The notes: generated by a model from the letters alone, not told the origin. 64,000 nucleotides of DNA from Scandinavium lactucae (GCF_033843265.1 NZ_JAWXRD010000001.1:124001-188000), one strand, 5' to 3'; positions 39,402-49,006 are shown, counted from the stretch's first letter. Made by a program: numbers and translations.

Positions 39402-41693
39402 TTAACCTTCTGATTTCACCACTTTGATTTCCACCATCCCAATCCCCAGCTGACGCGGTGAGTGACCGAGAATGTTCCCCTCGTTGGTGGTCTGCGGATC
39501 CGGCGGCACGATGGTCAGCAGATTGCTGCTGGTCGGGTTGTCGAAATGCAGTGTGGTGGTGGTCACCTCAGTGCCCAGGGTCAGCGTCTGCTCGCTGTTG
39601 CCGACGCGGACCGGAATCGGCTTGTTAGCGTTCGGGCCAAAGGCTTTGGCGGTGATCACCAGGTCGAATTTCTGCGGCAGCGGATCTTTGTATTCAATTT
39701 TAACTTCATTGGCGAGCTGCGCATTAGACCAGCGGCCCCAGGTTTCCGGGCGTGAAATGCCGCTGAACTGTTTGACCTCTTCCGGTGCCCCGGCGACGTT
39801 AAAGATGAAGCTGTCGGCCTTATAGCGAATATCGTTGTCGACAATTTTCAGGGTATCAACGTTGCCTTTGTAGCGCTCCATATCGATGAGGGTGTCTTTG
39901 AACGCGGCTTTGCCTTTCCATTGCGCTTTATCGACATGCTGCACAGTTTGCTGGCCGCCAAGCTGGCCCTGCGACACGCACCAGTCAGTCGATAGCGCCA
40001 GTTCAGGTGCCCACAGCTGGGCCATTTTGTAGCAGCGATCAATCCACATGAAGTTGTCACGCGGGGCGAAATCTGCCAACTGGTAGCGCAGCGGGGCGGA
40101 ATATTCACTTTCCGGCAGCGGTTCGACGCGGTTGTCCGACACGCGTAACAGCAGCGGCAGGCGGAAATGCGACCCGGAGAAGGCCATCATCCCTTTCTTC
40201 TCGTCGATGGTGAAATCTTTAATGGCTTTCGGGAAGTTCCACAGACGAATGATATCCGGCTTCCACGCCAGCACTTTCTCTTTCATGTTGAGGAACACTT
40301 CCGCCAGCGACTGCCCGGAAAGGCTGCTGCGACCGAGGCCGATAAAGTTGTCGCCACCGAGAATATCGAGCACCGTAGCGCCGTTATCCAGGGTGCTGCG
40401 CTTTACGCCCATCACTTCCTGCTGCGGCTGGTCGCCACGGATAACGAAGAACAGGTTGCTGCGATCCTGTTTGTTGAGGTAGTCCCAGGCGGTGTTTTTC
40501 ATCGCCAGATGGTCTGAGGAGACCACGATAACCGTGTTTTTGAAGTACGGTGAGGCCTTAATTTTTTCAATGAGCGCCGCAACGTGCTCCTGGCTACAGG
40601 TGACTGCACTGAATGACTGGTTGGCTTTGCCATCGATGTCGTACTTTTTACGGTCGCAGGTTCGCGAGATAAAGCCGTCCGGATGATGCGTGTCGACGGT
40701 CAGGGTAAACAGCGAGAAACGCTGGCCCGATTTTGAGAGTTCCTCGTACTTTTTCCACACTTCATCAAGCACGGTATCGTCGTAGAACCCCCAGTCGTTG
40801 CGATAGCTCGGGTCTGGAACGGTGGCTTTCAGCTCTTCTGCGCCGTACAGGTGATCAAACCCGTGCGATTGCAGGAACACATCTTTCCCGGCGAAACGCA
40901 GATTCGCGCCCTGCATAAAGTAGTTCTGGTAGCCGGAATTTTTCAGGATATCGCCAAGGCAAATGTTCTGCGGGAAGAAGCTCGATACCGAGGCCGAGGC
41001 ATTGCCTTCAAACGGCGCGAACAGCGGAATACCACACTGCGAGGCGACCATCCCGGCGATGGTGTAGTCGGTGCCCGGCAGCTGCATGGTATGGCTGAAA
41101 TCAATGCTTTCGTCTTTCAGCTTGCCCAGTTCCGGCGTCAGGTTCGGGAAGGCATTGTTATCAAAATAGGTCCGCTCGAGGCTTTCCCCGTAGATATACA
41201 CCAGGTTCAGCTTCGGATTAGGGATGCTTTTCGATGGCTCTTTATACCAGGCCGCAAAATCCGGATCGCCGTCGCGGGACTGGGATTTCACCAGCTCGCT
41301 TATCTGACGAAACGCCGGGCTGGCGTCCACGGAGGCGAGCGCCAGCCCCAGCGCCAGTACGCTGTAACCCAAATGATGAGGATGATGGCGACGACGGCGC
41401 AGTACCCAGCCGAGTCCACCGAAGACCAGAATCAGCGCCAGCACCAGGCCCACGCCGGGAAGAATGTATTTGCCAATGCCCGCACCGGTCAGACTGTTGG
41501 TGAGGGTGTAGAGCACCGCGTCGTTGATGCCGTCGCCGGTGAAATAGTTACTGGCGTACAGCGTCAGGTTCAGGACCACAAAAAGGCCGAGCACCGTCAG
41601 GATGGAAGCAAACCACCAGGTATTACGCCCCGCTTTCCATGCATAAATCACCACAGAAGCGAGAAACAGAGCAATAGAGACAAGCTCGGACAC
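39402..41693 (-). CDS. opgB: Phosphoglycerol transferase I OpgB
   Basis: 763-aa inner-membrane enzyme that transfers phosphoglycerol from phosphatidylglycerol to osmoregulated periplasmic glucans. Four N-terminal membrane helices (about 5-30, 35-55, 75-100, 110-130), then a periplasmic sulfatase-fold catalytic domain with LVYIYGESLERTYFDN (metal and nucleophile region), LPGTDYTIAGMVASQCG and VVSSDHLAMKN. A C-terminal beta domain follows. Length agrees with E. coli OpgB. Also called mdoB. Confidence 0.94.
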   Translation of the reverse strand: MSELVSIALFLASVVIYAWKAGRNTWWFASILTVLGLFVVLNLTLYASNYFTGDGINDAVLYTLTNSLTGAGIGKYILPGVGLVLALILVFGGLGWVLRRRRHHPHHLGYSVLALGLALASVDASPAFRQISELVKSQSRDGDPDFAAWYKEPSKSIPNPKLNLVYIYGESLERTYFDNNAFPNLTPELGKLKDESIDFSHTMQLPGTDYTIAGMVASQCGIPLFAPFEGNASASVSSFFPQNICLGDILKNSGYQNYFMQGANLRFAGKDVFLQSHGFDHLYGAEELKATVPDPSYRNDWGFYDDTVLDEVWKKYEELSKSGQRFSLFTLTVDTHHPDGFISRTCDRKKYDIDGKANQSFSAVTCSQEHVAALIEKIKASPYFKNTVIVVSSDHLAMKNTAWDYLNKQDRSNLFFVIRGDQPQQEVMGVKRSTLDNGATVLDILGGDNFIGLGRSSLSGQSLAEVFLNMKEKVLAWKPDIIRLWNFPKAIKDFTIDEKKGMMAFSGSHFRLPLLLRVSDNRVEPLPESEYSAPLRYQLADFAPRDNFMWIDRCYKMAQLWAPELALSTDWCVSQGQLGGQQTVQHVDKAQWKGKAAFKDTLIDMERYKGNVDTLKIVDNDIRYKADSFIFNVAGAPEEVKQFSGISRPETWGRWSNAQLANEVKIEYKDPLPQKFDLVITAKAFGPNANKPIPVRVGNSEQTLTLGTEVTTTTLHFDNPTSSNLLTIVPPDPQTTNEGNILGHSPRQLGIGMVEIKVVKSEG

Positions 41694-41754
41694 AGCACAT
41701 CCTCAGTCACACTGGTCATCCTCTGACCAGCCACAATTTTCGGCCCTACACTGT

Positions 41755-41780
41755 AATTGCAGTGCAATATTGCTGCAATT
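41755..41780. promoter_or_regulatory. Nested palindrome upstream of opgB
   Basis: GCAATATTGC (41764-41773) is a perfect palindrome flanked by AATTGCAG on the left and CTGCAATT on the right. It lies about 65-85 bases before opgB and after yjjA, so it could be an operator. I know of no factor that matches. Confidence 0.35.
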
Positions 41781-41876
41781 GTAGCGTCATTAAATTGTGC
41801 GTGGATACAGATTTGGTTTAGATATGCGGTTTTTTTAACCCGCTCACATCCTGTGTGGGCGGGTTCTGAGGCGGGA

Positions 41877-42365
41877 TTAAGAGATGAATTTCGTGCCTTG
41901 TTTGAGTACCAGATCGCAAGCCTTGGTTTTAACTTGTTTTCCTAACTCGGAATCGCCCAGCGTGCTGAGATTCAGCTGTTGGCCATTCTGCGCATTCAGC
42001 AGACCCTGAATACCGTCCATATAGTTGGTATCCGCTTTCTGCTCGGTGGCGGTGTCGAGGCCCAGTTTATCCAGCACCTGATTTTTAACGTTGTCGGCGT
42101 TGGTCACGGAGGTCAGCTTCTGTTTAGCACAGTAGCTGAGGATACCCGCGGCATTGTTCATGTTGTCTGCGCTCAGCGCTTGACCGCTGCCGTTCAGCAG
42201 GCTGGTTAACGACGAGAGTGATGTCCCGCCCTGTGAAGACGTTGAGCCGCTCAGTTCACTGGCAGCGCTGGAAAGGGTGTCGCTAAGAGAAATAGCAAAA
42301 GTGCTGGTGGAAAGCAGGGCGCTGGTGAGCGCGACGGTGCAAAGAAGGCGTTTAACTGTTTTCAT
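41877..42365 (-). CDS. yjjA: DUF2501 secreted protein YjjA
   Basis: 162-aa protein with a signal peptide (MKTVKRLLCTVALTSALLSTSTFA), Ser/Gly-rich linker and a helical C-terminal domain ending in EYL-type LGKQVKTKACDLVLKQGTKF. Conserved Cys residues (YCAKQKL, KACDL) may form a disulfide. E. coli yjjA lies in the same place before dnaC. Function unknown; periplasmic location inferred. Confidence 0.9.
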   Translation of the reverse strand: MKTVKRLLCTVALTSALLSTSTFAISLSDTLSSAASELSGSTSSQGGTSLSSLTSLLNGSGQALSADNMNNAAGILSYCAKQKLTSVTNADNVKNQVLDKLGLDTATEQKADTNYMDGIQGLLNAQNGQQLNLSTLGDSELGKQVKTKACDLVLKQGTKFIS

Positions 42366-42425
42366 GGGTTCGACTCAGTTGGCAGAAACTCTGCCAGTAT
42401 AGCGCTGGCAGAGTTCGGAATGGTC

Positions 42426-43163
42426 TCAATACTCTTTGCCGGTGACGCGGCTGCGGTAGCTGTCCCAGTTGAAGATCACCCACAGGCTGTTGCCCAGACG
42501 CATCCTGTCCATCACGCGTTCGCCCAATAGCTTGTTCATGTCTTCCATGTTGCTGTTGGTGAGCATCCCGGTCGGACGTTTAGACGACGAACGGCGGTCA
42601 ACAATCTGGTTGATGATCACTTTCTCGTAGCGCGATTCGGTCTGGACACCAATCTCGTCGATCACCAGCAGGTCAACGTTGCTTAGGTCGTTGAGCAGCT
42701 GTTCTTCGGTGGTTTCGCGGTTGGTAAAGGAGTCTTTCATGGCGGACATGATGTCGGCCACGGTGATGATCAGCACCGATTTTCCACGCAGCAGCAGTTC
42801 GTTGCAGATGGCCGCCGCCAGGTGATTTTTACCGGTGCCCGGCTTGCCGGAAAAGATGAAGCTCGCGATGTTGCCATCGAACTCATCAACGTACTGACGC
42901 GCTTTCGACAGGGCGTTCATCTGCCCGTCGCACTCCACGCGGTAGTTATCAAACGAACAGTTCTGGTGCAGGGGACGAATGCCGGAGCGGTTAAAGGTGC
43001 GCTGCATTTTCATCGCCCGGTTTTCACGTTCCAGCGCGGCAGAGCGCAGCTGTCCCTGTTCCTTTTGCCAGGCCAGCAGTTCTTCGCCCGTTTTGAAGGC
43101 CGGTTCGACGTGTTTCGGCATCATTTTTTGCAGGCGCTGCATCAGATCACCAACATTTTTCAT
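42426..43163 (-). CDS. dnaC: DNA replication helicase loader DnaC
   Basis: 245-aa AAA+ protein that loads DnaB helicase at oriC and at restarted forks. N-terminal DnaB-binding part (MKNVGDLMQRLQKMMPKHVE), Walker A FSGKPGTGKNHLAAAI, Walker B VDLLVIDEIG, and the C-terminal arginine-finger region ERVMDRMRLGNSLWV. Nearly identical to E. coli DnaC. The first of two adjacent ATGs overlaps the dnaT stop (TAATG); the second (43163) gives the E. coli N-terminus. Operon dnaT-dnaC. Confidence 0.95.
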   Translation of the reverse strand: MKNVGDLMQRLQKMMPKHVEPAFKTGEELLAWQKEQGQLRSAALERENRAMKMQRTFNRSGIRPLHQNCSFDNYRVECDGQMNALSKARQYVDEFDGNIASFIFSGKPGTGKNHLAAAICNELLLRGKSVLIITVADIMSAMKDSFTNRETTEEQLLNDLSNVDLLVIDEIGVQTESRYEKVIINQIVDRRSSSKRPTGMLTNSNMEDMNKLLGERVMDRMRLGNSLWVIFNWDSYRSRVTGKEY

Positions 43164-43165
43164 CA

Positions 43166-43705
43166 TTAACCTCGAAAACCCGGTGGAATTTGATTATCAG
43201 GCTCGGAGAGCGTGTTGAGATCGCGTCTCGGCTGTCCGCCGTTACTGGCCCGGCCTATTTGCAGGCTGCGCGCCAGTTTCTGCTGCCACTGAACGTGGTG
43301 AAACACTTTGCCTTCCGCCTGCCAGTAAGCGGTAAAGGAGGCCAGTTCTTCCGGCGTGGCGGGCTGGGTGAGCGCGATGCCCCACAGGGCGGCCATGCGC
43401 TGGAAATCCGCATCCGGCTGCCAGTCGGGGTACATGGCGAATTTTCCCATCGGCACCGCCACAGGCACGGCCTGTGGCTCATCGAAGAACTGCCCATCCA
43501 GCGTGACATCGCTGCCCGGACGGGCGAGCTTCGCTTCAAGCTCCAGCAACTGCTCCAGACGCGCAGGTGCAATCGCATAAAACGCCGGGGCGTTATTGGC
43601 AAACACCGCCACGGCACCGTTATCGGCTTTGTTTAATACGCCATCAGGATCGTGCAGAAACGCATCAATCCCGATGACGCTGGACGTCAGAATTCTGGAA
43701 GACAT
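43166..43705 (-). CDS. dnaT: Primosomal protein DnaT
   Basis: 179-aa primosome component (MSSRILTSSVIGIDAFLHDP...). DnaT acts in PriA/PriB-dependent replication restart and hands the complex to DnaB-DnaC. The C-terminal half binds single-stranded DNA and carries the family pattern YPDWQPDADFQRMAALWGI and EELASFTAYWQAEGKVFHHVQW. It is directly upstream of dnaC with a TAATG junction, as in E. coli. Confidence 0.94.
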   Translation of the reverse strand: MSSRILTSSVIGIDAFLHDPDGVLNKADNGAVAVFANNAPAFYAIAPARLEQLLELEAKLARPGSDVTLDGQFFDEPQAVPVAVPMGKFAMYPDWQPDADFQRMAALWGIALTQPATPEELASFTAYWQAEGKVFHHVQWQQKLARSLQIGRASNGGQPRRDLNTLSEPDNQIPPGFRG

Positions 43706-43794
43706 GGTGATTACTCAAGCAAAACGATGAGACGTATAACATGGGCAGATAGTAGCACAGACCCGCGTGCAGGAGGAGATGCCCGGCACGCGGC

Positions 43795-44268
43795 TCAGAC
43801 GCGAGGGCGTTTGCGGTACAGCCACAGGCCGGGGATTGATAACCCGACCGACAGCGCGCCCACAATTGAGGTAGCTTTGAGGAAGTTCTCGAGTAGGGTC
43901 ATCATCAGCGCGTCGCTGTAGCCGACATGGCTGATTTTTACCGCGGAGATCATCGCGGTATAGGCTGATATACCGGGAAACATTGGTATAACGGCGGCGA
44001 CGGTAAAAATTTTGGGGTGCGCCAGATACCAGCGTGACCATTGGATCCCAATACTGCCGACCAGCATGGAGGCAATAAACGTCGACCACTCGATGTTCAT
44101 TCCGGCCATCATCATCACCATTCGCGAGCTGTGGCCGACGGCCCCGAGCAGCGCGCACCAGCGAAGCGCCCGCTGCGGGACATTAAACACCATCGCAAAG
44201 CCAACGGCGGGGATCGCCGACAATATAAGGTCCTGTAGCAACGCCTGTAGGAAATCGATTATGCCCAT
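43795..44268 (-). CDS. yjjB: Threonine/serine exporter-family protein YjjB (succinate export partner)
   Basis: 157-aa membrane protein with four to five helices (FLQALLQDLILSAIPAVGFA, WCALLGAVGHSSRM, FTVAAVIPMFPGISAYTAMI). It is the ThrE_2 half of a split ThrE-type exporter; YjjP is the other half. In E. coli YjjPB exports succinate. Start at 44268 gives the E. coli length and overlaps the yjjP end by 10 bases, so the halves are co-translated. Confidence 0.92.
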   Translation of the reverse strand: MGIIDFLQALLQDLILSAIPAVGFAMVFNVPQRALRWCALLGAVGHSSRMVMMMAGMNIEWSTFIASMLVGSIGIQWSRWYLAHPKIFTVAAVIPMFPGISAYTAMISAVKISHVGYSDALMMTLLENFLKATSIVGALSVGLSIPGLWLYRKRPRV

Positions 44269-45035
44269 CCGCGCAGCCCCCATAACGTCATTGCCATCAC
44301 CACCCCGATGCAGGTCGCCAGGGTTAACAGGCTGGCGATGGCCCAGCGGGCGAGCCCGGTATTAATATGACCTTTGAACATATCGGCGACGGCGTTAATC
44401 AGTGGAAAGCCCGGCACCAGCAGCAGGACGCTGGCGGCCATCGCCACCGTTGAGGTTTGCTGAAAGGTGGGCAGGCGCAGCATCAGCCCTGAGACGGTGG
44501 TGGCGACAAAGGCGGTGATACAGAAATTGATTTGCGGGTGCATCGAGCGATGGGTGAGTAACTGGCGGATGTACATGGCAATCGTACTGGCGCAAAGCGT
44601 CACAAAAGCGCCATCCCAGCCACCATTATTGAGCTTACAAAAACAGGCGCAGGACAGCCCCACCATCGTGACCACCAGCCAGCGCGGGTAGCGTAGCGGT
44701 TTGATTTGCGTAAAACGTTTCTCGGCGTCTTTCGCATCCAGCAATTTGTGTTCAGCCATGATGACGATGTGCTGCACCTCGGTCACCACATGCATGTTGA
44801 TCCCTCGATCGTTGTTCTTGCGGGTCGTGGTCAGGCATTGACCCTCTTTAAGGGTGGTTAACACAATGGCGTTGGAGGAAATGGCACTCTCCACGCCGTC
44901 CATCCCAAGCGCTAAGCCCAGACGGGTGGAGAGCTCGTCCACCAGCGCGCTTTCGGCTCCGTGTTGCAGTAACAGCAGGGCGCACTGAATGCATAACCGC
45001 GTGACGGTGCGTTGCTCTGCTTGATTTGCGTCCAT
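44259..45035 (-). CDS. yjjP: Threonine/serine exporter-family protein YjjP (succinate export partner)
   Basis: About 258 aa; possible starts at 45035, 45041 or further upstream, the first being closest to E. coli YjjP (256 aa). N-terminal cytoplasmic domain (RLCIQCALLLLQHGAESALV, then DELSTRLGLALGMDGVESAI), followed by about five membrane helices including LLLVPGFPLINAVADMFKGH. It is the ThrE_1 half; with YjjB it forms a dicarboxylate (succinate) exporter. Confidence 0.91.
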   Translation of the reverse strand: MDANQAEQRTVTRLCIQCALLLLQHGAESALVDELSTRLGLALGMDGVESAISSNAIVLTTLKEGQCLTTTRKNNDRGINMHVVTEVQHIVIMAEHKLLDAKDAEKRFTQIKPLRYPRWLVVTMVGLSCACFCKLNNGGWDGAFVTLCASTIAMYIRQLLTHRSMHPQINFCITAFVATTVSGLMLRLPTFQQTSTVAMAASVLLLVPGFPLINAVADMFKGHINTGLARWAIASLLTLATCIGVVMAMTLWGLRGWA

Positions 45036-45171
45036 ATCCATCCGGTCTTCACACATCAATACCATTACCCATGCCCCGTTTTACCTGAAGCCCTTGCCTG
45101 GCATGGCCTGACGAGATCAAACATTGCGCACAAGGAGGGTAGGTAACGTGCATTTTTTGAACTGCGCCACA

Positions 45172-45210
45172 GTTTTGCAAGATCGTTCAAAAGTGCAGGT
45201 TTTGCACGAT
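45172..45210. promoter_or_regulatory. Direct repeats upstream of pobA, candidate AraC-type operator
   Basis: GTTTTGCAAGAT (45172-45183) and GTTTTGCACGAT (45199-45210) are direct repeats 27 bases apart, about 100-135 bases before pobA. Direct repeats of this size upstream of a promoter are usual for AraC/PobR-type activators. Confidence 0.5.
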
Positions 45211-45308
45211 TTATGCCCTTCTTTTTCCGCTCCGGGTTATCAAAAATGCAACAAGACACTTTATGTATACAAAAAATAAACAAATAATTAACCATCTGGA
45301 GCGAAGCC

Positions 45309-46493
45309 ATGAAAACGCAGGTTGCAATTATTGGCGCAGGTCCGTCAGGGCTGTTGCTGGGTCAGCTGTTACACAACGCCGGGATTGCGACGGTGGTCCT
45401 TGAGCGTCAGACGCCGGAATACGTTTTGGGTCGTATTCGGGCAGGGATCCTGGAAAGCGGCACCGTCAGCCTGCTGCGCGAGGCGGGCGTCTCCCGGCGA
45501 ATGGATGCTGAAGGCCTGGTGCATCACGGGGTGGAGTTCCTGTTTGATGGGGTGCGTATTCCGGTTCCGCTCAGCGAACTGACGGAAGGCAAAAGCGTGA
45601 TGGTATACGGCCAGACCGAAGTGACCCGGGACCTAATGGAAGCCCGGGCTAGCAGCGGGGCAACGATTATCTACGGTGTGAGCAACGTGCAGCTCCATGA
45701 CATGAAGACGGATAAACCCGCGGTGACCTTCGAGAAAGACGGAGAAGCGTGTCGGCTTGAGTGCGATTTCATTGCCGGGTGCGATGGTTTTCACGGGGTC
45801 TCGCGCCAGGCCATCCCGAAATCGGTCCTGCGGGAATATGAAAGTGTCTGGCCTTTTGGCTGGCTGGGGCTGTTGGCCGATACCCCGCCGGTCAATCCAG
45901 AGCTTATCTATGCGCATCATGAACGCGGATTTGTGTTGTGTAGTCAGCGCTCACTAACCAGGAGCCGTTACTATTTGCAGGTGCCGCTTACCGATAACGT
46001 TGAGGCGTGGAGCGACGAACGCTTCTGGCAGGAGCTGAAATGCCGCTTGCCGTCAGAATTAGCGAATAAGTTAGTGACTGGTCACTCACTAGAAAAGAGC
46101 ATCGCCCCGTTGCGCAGTTATGTGGTCGAGCCGATGCAGTATGGCAGGCTTTTTTTAGTGGGTGATGCGGCGCATATCGTCCCTCCGACTGGGGCCAAAG
46201 GGCTTAACCTTGCTGCGTCTGACGTGAATTACCTGTGGCGGATACTTTGTCAGTTTTACCACCACGGGCGCGAAGATTTGCTTGCCAGCTATTCGTCATT
46301 TGCCCTGAATCGCGTGTGGAAGGGCGAGCGTTTTAGCTGGTTTATGACCCATCTGCTGCACGATTTTCATGATAAGAGCCCGTTCGACCGGAAAATGCAG
46401 GAGGCCGACCGCCGCTACTATCTAGGCTCACGGGCCGGGCTCACGACCATTGCCGAAAACTACGTGGGCCTGCCTTACGAAACCGTTCGTTAG
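45309..46493 (+). CDS. pobA: 4-hydroxybenzoate 3-monooxygenase PobA
   Basis: 394-aa flavoprotein hydroxylase that turns 4-hydroxybenzoate into protocatechuate with NADPH and O2. FAD motifs: IIGAGPSGLLLG at the N-terminus, CDGFHGVSR (FAD/NADPH), and GDAAHIVPPTGAKGLNLAAS. Length equals the Pseudomonas and Klebsiella enzymes. CTGGAGCG precedes the ATG. The next gene is an AraC-type regulator on the same strand. pobA is absent from E. coli K-12 but common in Klebsiella/Enterobacter. The protocatechuate pathway genes are not in this window. Confidence 0.95.
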   Translation: MKTQVAIIGAGPSGLLLGQLLHNAGIATVVLERQTPEYVLGRIRAGILESGTVSLLREAGVSRRMDAEGLVHHGVEFLFDGVRIPVPLSELTEGKSVMVYGQTEVTRDLMEARASSGATIIYGVSNVQLHDMKTDKPAVTFEKDGEACRLECDFIAGCDGFHGVSRQAIPKSVLREYESVWPFGWLGLLADTPPVNPELIYAHHERGFVLCSQRSLTRSRYYLQVPLTDNVEAWSDERFWQELKCRLPSELANKLVTGHSLEKSIAPLRSYVVEPMQYGRLFLVGDAAHIVPPTGAKGLNLAASDVNYLWRILCQFYHHGREDLLASYSSFALNRVWKGERFSWFMTHLLHDFHDKSPFDRKMQEADRRYYLGSRAGLTTIAENYVGLPYETVR

Positions 46494-46515
46494 TTTACCC
46501 TTTGCCAGAGAGGTT

Positions 46516-47400
46516 ATGGTGCAGCGTAGTCCAATCCCCGTTTTTAAACTGTACGGCGAGCAGCGTGACTGGCCAACGCCGGAGCTGCTGCACTGTGAGT
46601 CCATTCATCAGCGCAGCAGCCTGTATCAGTGGCATATCCGTGTGCATCAGCATGTGGAATTAGTGCAGCTGTTGTATCTGCACAAAGGGGAGGCCTGCAT
46701 CGAAATCGAAGGTGAAACGCGGGTGGTGAAGGAAGCCTCTATTCAGGTGGTGCCCTCGTTGTGCGTCCACGGCTTTCGCTTTTCGCCCGGAACCCAAGGG
46801 TATGTGTTGTCGCTCGCACTGCCGCTGCTCAGCCGCTTCGAAAATCAGTTTGGTCGCCAGCTTGCGGTCCTCAATCAGCCACATTGCGTAAGCGTAAAGG
46901 GATCCCGCGCACATATCCGTACCCTGTTTTCCACGCTGCTGGAGGAGTACCAGCAGAACAATGATGCCCGGGAATTGATGCTACATGCCATGCTCAGCGC
47001 TCTGCTGGTATGGATCAATCGACAATGTCAGTCCGTGACTCCAGCAGAAGACCGGGCCGAGCGACGTCGGGCGGTGATGCAGCAGTTTGCCAGACTGATA
47101 GAAAGCCATTATCGCGAGCATTTGCAGATGTCCGAATATGCACATGCCGTAGGGCTGTCGGTGACGCATTTAAATTATTTATGCCGGGAGTTTCACAATT
47201 GCAGTGCGCTGAATGTGTTACATCAACGCTTAATGCTTGAGGCAAAACGCAGTCTGCAATACACCAGTATGTCGATAACACAACTCTCTGATTACTTAGG
47301 TTTTAGCGATGCGACCTATTTTTCGCGTTTTTTTCGGCGCTACGCCGGTGTTCCACCTAAATTATTCAGGGAGAAAATAAAAGATATTAAGTATGTCTAA
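46516..47400 (+). CDS. AraC-family regulator, probable PobR-type activator of pobA
   Basis: 294-aa protein: N-terminal cupin sensor (HQHVELVQLLYLHKGEACIEI) and C-terminal double HTH (HLQMSEYAHAVGLSVTHLNYL; SITQLSDYLGFSDATYFSRF, then FRRYAGVPPKLFRE). Start at 46516 follows AGAGAGG; it lies 22 bases after pobA, so both may share one transcript. Its place suggests control by 4-hydroxybenzoate, but PobR genes are more often divergent from pobA. Confidence 0.85.
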   Translation: MVQRSPIPVFKLYGEQRDWPTPELLHCESIHQRSSLYQWHIRVHQHVELVQLLYLHKGEACIEIEGETRVVKEASIQVVPSLCVHGFRFSPGTQGYVLSLALPLLSRFENQFGRQLAVLNQPHCVSVKGSRAHIRTLFSTLLEEYQQNNDARELMLHAMLSALLVWINRQCQSVTPAEDRAERRRAVMQQFARLIESHYREHLQMSEYAHAVGLSVTHLNYLCREFHNCSALNVLHQRLMLEAKRSLQYTSMSITQLSDYLGFSDATYFSRFFRRYAGVPPKLFREKIKDIKYV

Positions 47401-47654
47401 TTAATACATTTAGATGACTTGATTAACTATGAGAAACTTTATGCGAGCGCTTGGCGTGTATATTTTTATTATGTTATTCTGAAAAGGTTGTTTTATGCGT
47501 TAATTGCCCCTCATCGATAATTGCGAATTCTCCACTCGTGGTTTAAATGAAAGGAACAGGGCTCGGAATAATTTAAGTCATGAATTATTGAATGATATTG
47601 ATAATATCCATGAATGATTCTGCAATATAATCTGCATCATAAAAGGGACGTGTT

Positions 47655-48389
47655 ATGCTCGCGGGATTAAAAAAATGTGGCGTGATAATAAGTAGTATCC
47701 CCATTGTTCGGGCTGGTCTGATGGCCGTCATGACGGATAACTTTCCAGACTATACGATAAGCTGCCATCAAAGTGTTGATGAACTCACGCTTCTGGAGTT
47801 ACGCCGTGCCAATCTGATTGTTAGCGATCTCTTTGGCGATCGTTCACACGGTAAGGCGCTTTGCGAGCAATATTATTCATTAATGACGCAGCATAAAGAG
47901 GTGCGTTGGATATTTATGGTCAGCCAGGCGAATTACGCGCTGGCCGTTGAGTATTTATTACGCCCTGAAAGCACATTACTTTCCGATGCGGAACCTATCC
48001 CTCAGGTTATTGCCGCTATTCGCGATCAGGGGAAAGAGGCGAATCGCATCAGCGCGTCGCTTACCACGCCCGATACCGATGTATTCCTTTTGCCGCCAGG
48101 TATTAAAACGTCCTTATCTCTCTCTGAACGTCAGGTATTGCGATTACTGGCCAAAGGCTGGGGTGTGAACCAAATTGCCATGCTGCTGCGCAAAAGTAAT
48201 AAAACCATCAGTGCGCAGAAAAATAGTGCTATGCGCCGCCTGATGCTGCGGGGTAATGCGGAGCTGTACGCCTGGCTCAATAGCGCTCAGGGAATGAAAG
48301 AGTTGAATCTCCAACCTGTATGGGGAGAGCCGATACAATGGAAAAGTGCACCGCAAATAGACACGTTGCAGTCGTTGAAAACTGTCTAA
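47655..48389 (+). CDS. yjjQ: LuxR-type regulator YjjQ
   Basis: 244-aa regulator: an N-terminal pseudo-receiver region and a C-terminal LuxR HTH (LSLSERQVLRLLAKGWGVNQ, then MLLRKSNKTISAQKNSAMRR). In E. coli yjjQ and bglJ form an H-NS-silenced operon switched on by LeuO; YjjQ represses motility and capsule genes. The 250-base AT-rich gap upstream suits H-NS silencing. It overlaps bglJ by about 50 bases in another frame. Confidence 0.86.
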   Translation: MLAGLKKCGVIISSIPIVRAGLMAVMTDNFPDYTISCHQSVDELTLLELRRANLIVSDLFGDRSHGKALCEQYYSLMTQHKEVRWIFMVSQANYALAVEYLLRPESTLLSDAEPIPQVIAAIRDQGKEANRISASLTTPDTDVFLLPPGIKTSLSLSERQVLRLLAKGWGVNQIAMLLRKSNKTISAQKNSAMRRLMLRGNAELYAWLNSAQGMKELNLQPVWGEPIQWKSAPQIDTLQSLKTV

Positions 48390-49006
48390 TGACGAAGCTG
48401 GGCCTGCGCCAGCTCTTTTCCTGCTGTAGCGGTACGCCGTATCAGCTCGATGCCTTTAAGGACAGTGGGGATTGGTTTGCCCGGCGTGCGCATCGCCGCC
48501 CTTACGACATTGTGATTTACTCTGTGGCGGTGACCCGGCAATCACGCCAGCACAGTATTTATTTCCTTACTCATCTCGCGCGAAAACAGCCTGATGCCGT
48601 CAGGGTGCTGCTTGCAGATGATGAAGTACAGGGTAAATTAATTCATCATCTGCTGCCGGTTCCCTTACATGCCGTGTTATGTAAGTCTTCTTCGGTTGAG
48701 AAACTGCGCCTGCAATTAAACGCGTTAATGCTACAGAAAGAGTCGTTATGCAGACCCTATAAAACACTCAGCTGTCGCTCTGGCTCCGGGGGACTGAGTC
48801 CAACCGAGCGTACCATTCTCGATTATATGGGCAAAGGGTTGTCCATTCCTGAGATTGCTATTCGGATGGCACGCAACGCGAAAACAATTCGCACGCATAA
48901 GTTTAATGCGATGAATAAGCTGGGCGTGAGAACGGATACAGGTCTGCTCTGTGCAGCAGATATCTTGCGCTATCTGCCGCGAGAGTCCATGCGCGCGGGA
49001 TGTTGA
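48338..49006 (+). CDS. bglJ: LuxR-type regulator BglJ
   Basis: 222-aa regulator with receiver-like N-terminal part and C-terminal HTH (LSPTERTILDYMGKGLSIPE, then IAIRMARNAKTIRTHKFNAM and KLGVRTDTGLL). In E. coli BglJ forms a heterodimer with RcsB that activates bgl and other genes. Start at 48338 (MEKCTANRHVAVVEN) lies inside the yjjQ 3' end. Sequence is more diverged than the neighbouring core genes. Confidence 0.85.
   Translation: MEKCTANRHVAVVENCLMTKLGLRQLFSCCSGTPYQLDAFKDSGDWFARRAHRRPYDIVIYSVAVTRQSRQHSIYFLTHLARKQPDAVRVLLADDEVQGKLIHHLLPVPLHAVLCKSSSVEKLRLQLNALMLQKESLCRPYKTLSCRSGSGGLSPTERTILDYMGKGLSIPEIAIRMARNAKTIRTHKFNAMNKLGVRTDTGLLCAADILRYLPRESMRAGC

Noticed and set aside
40851..41726. 291-codon open frame opposite opgB
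   Set aside because: Antisense shadow with a charged, repetitive translation and no start signals.
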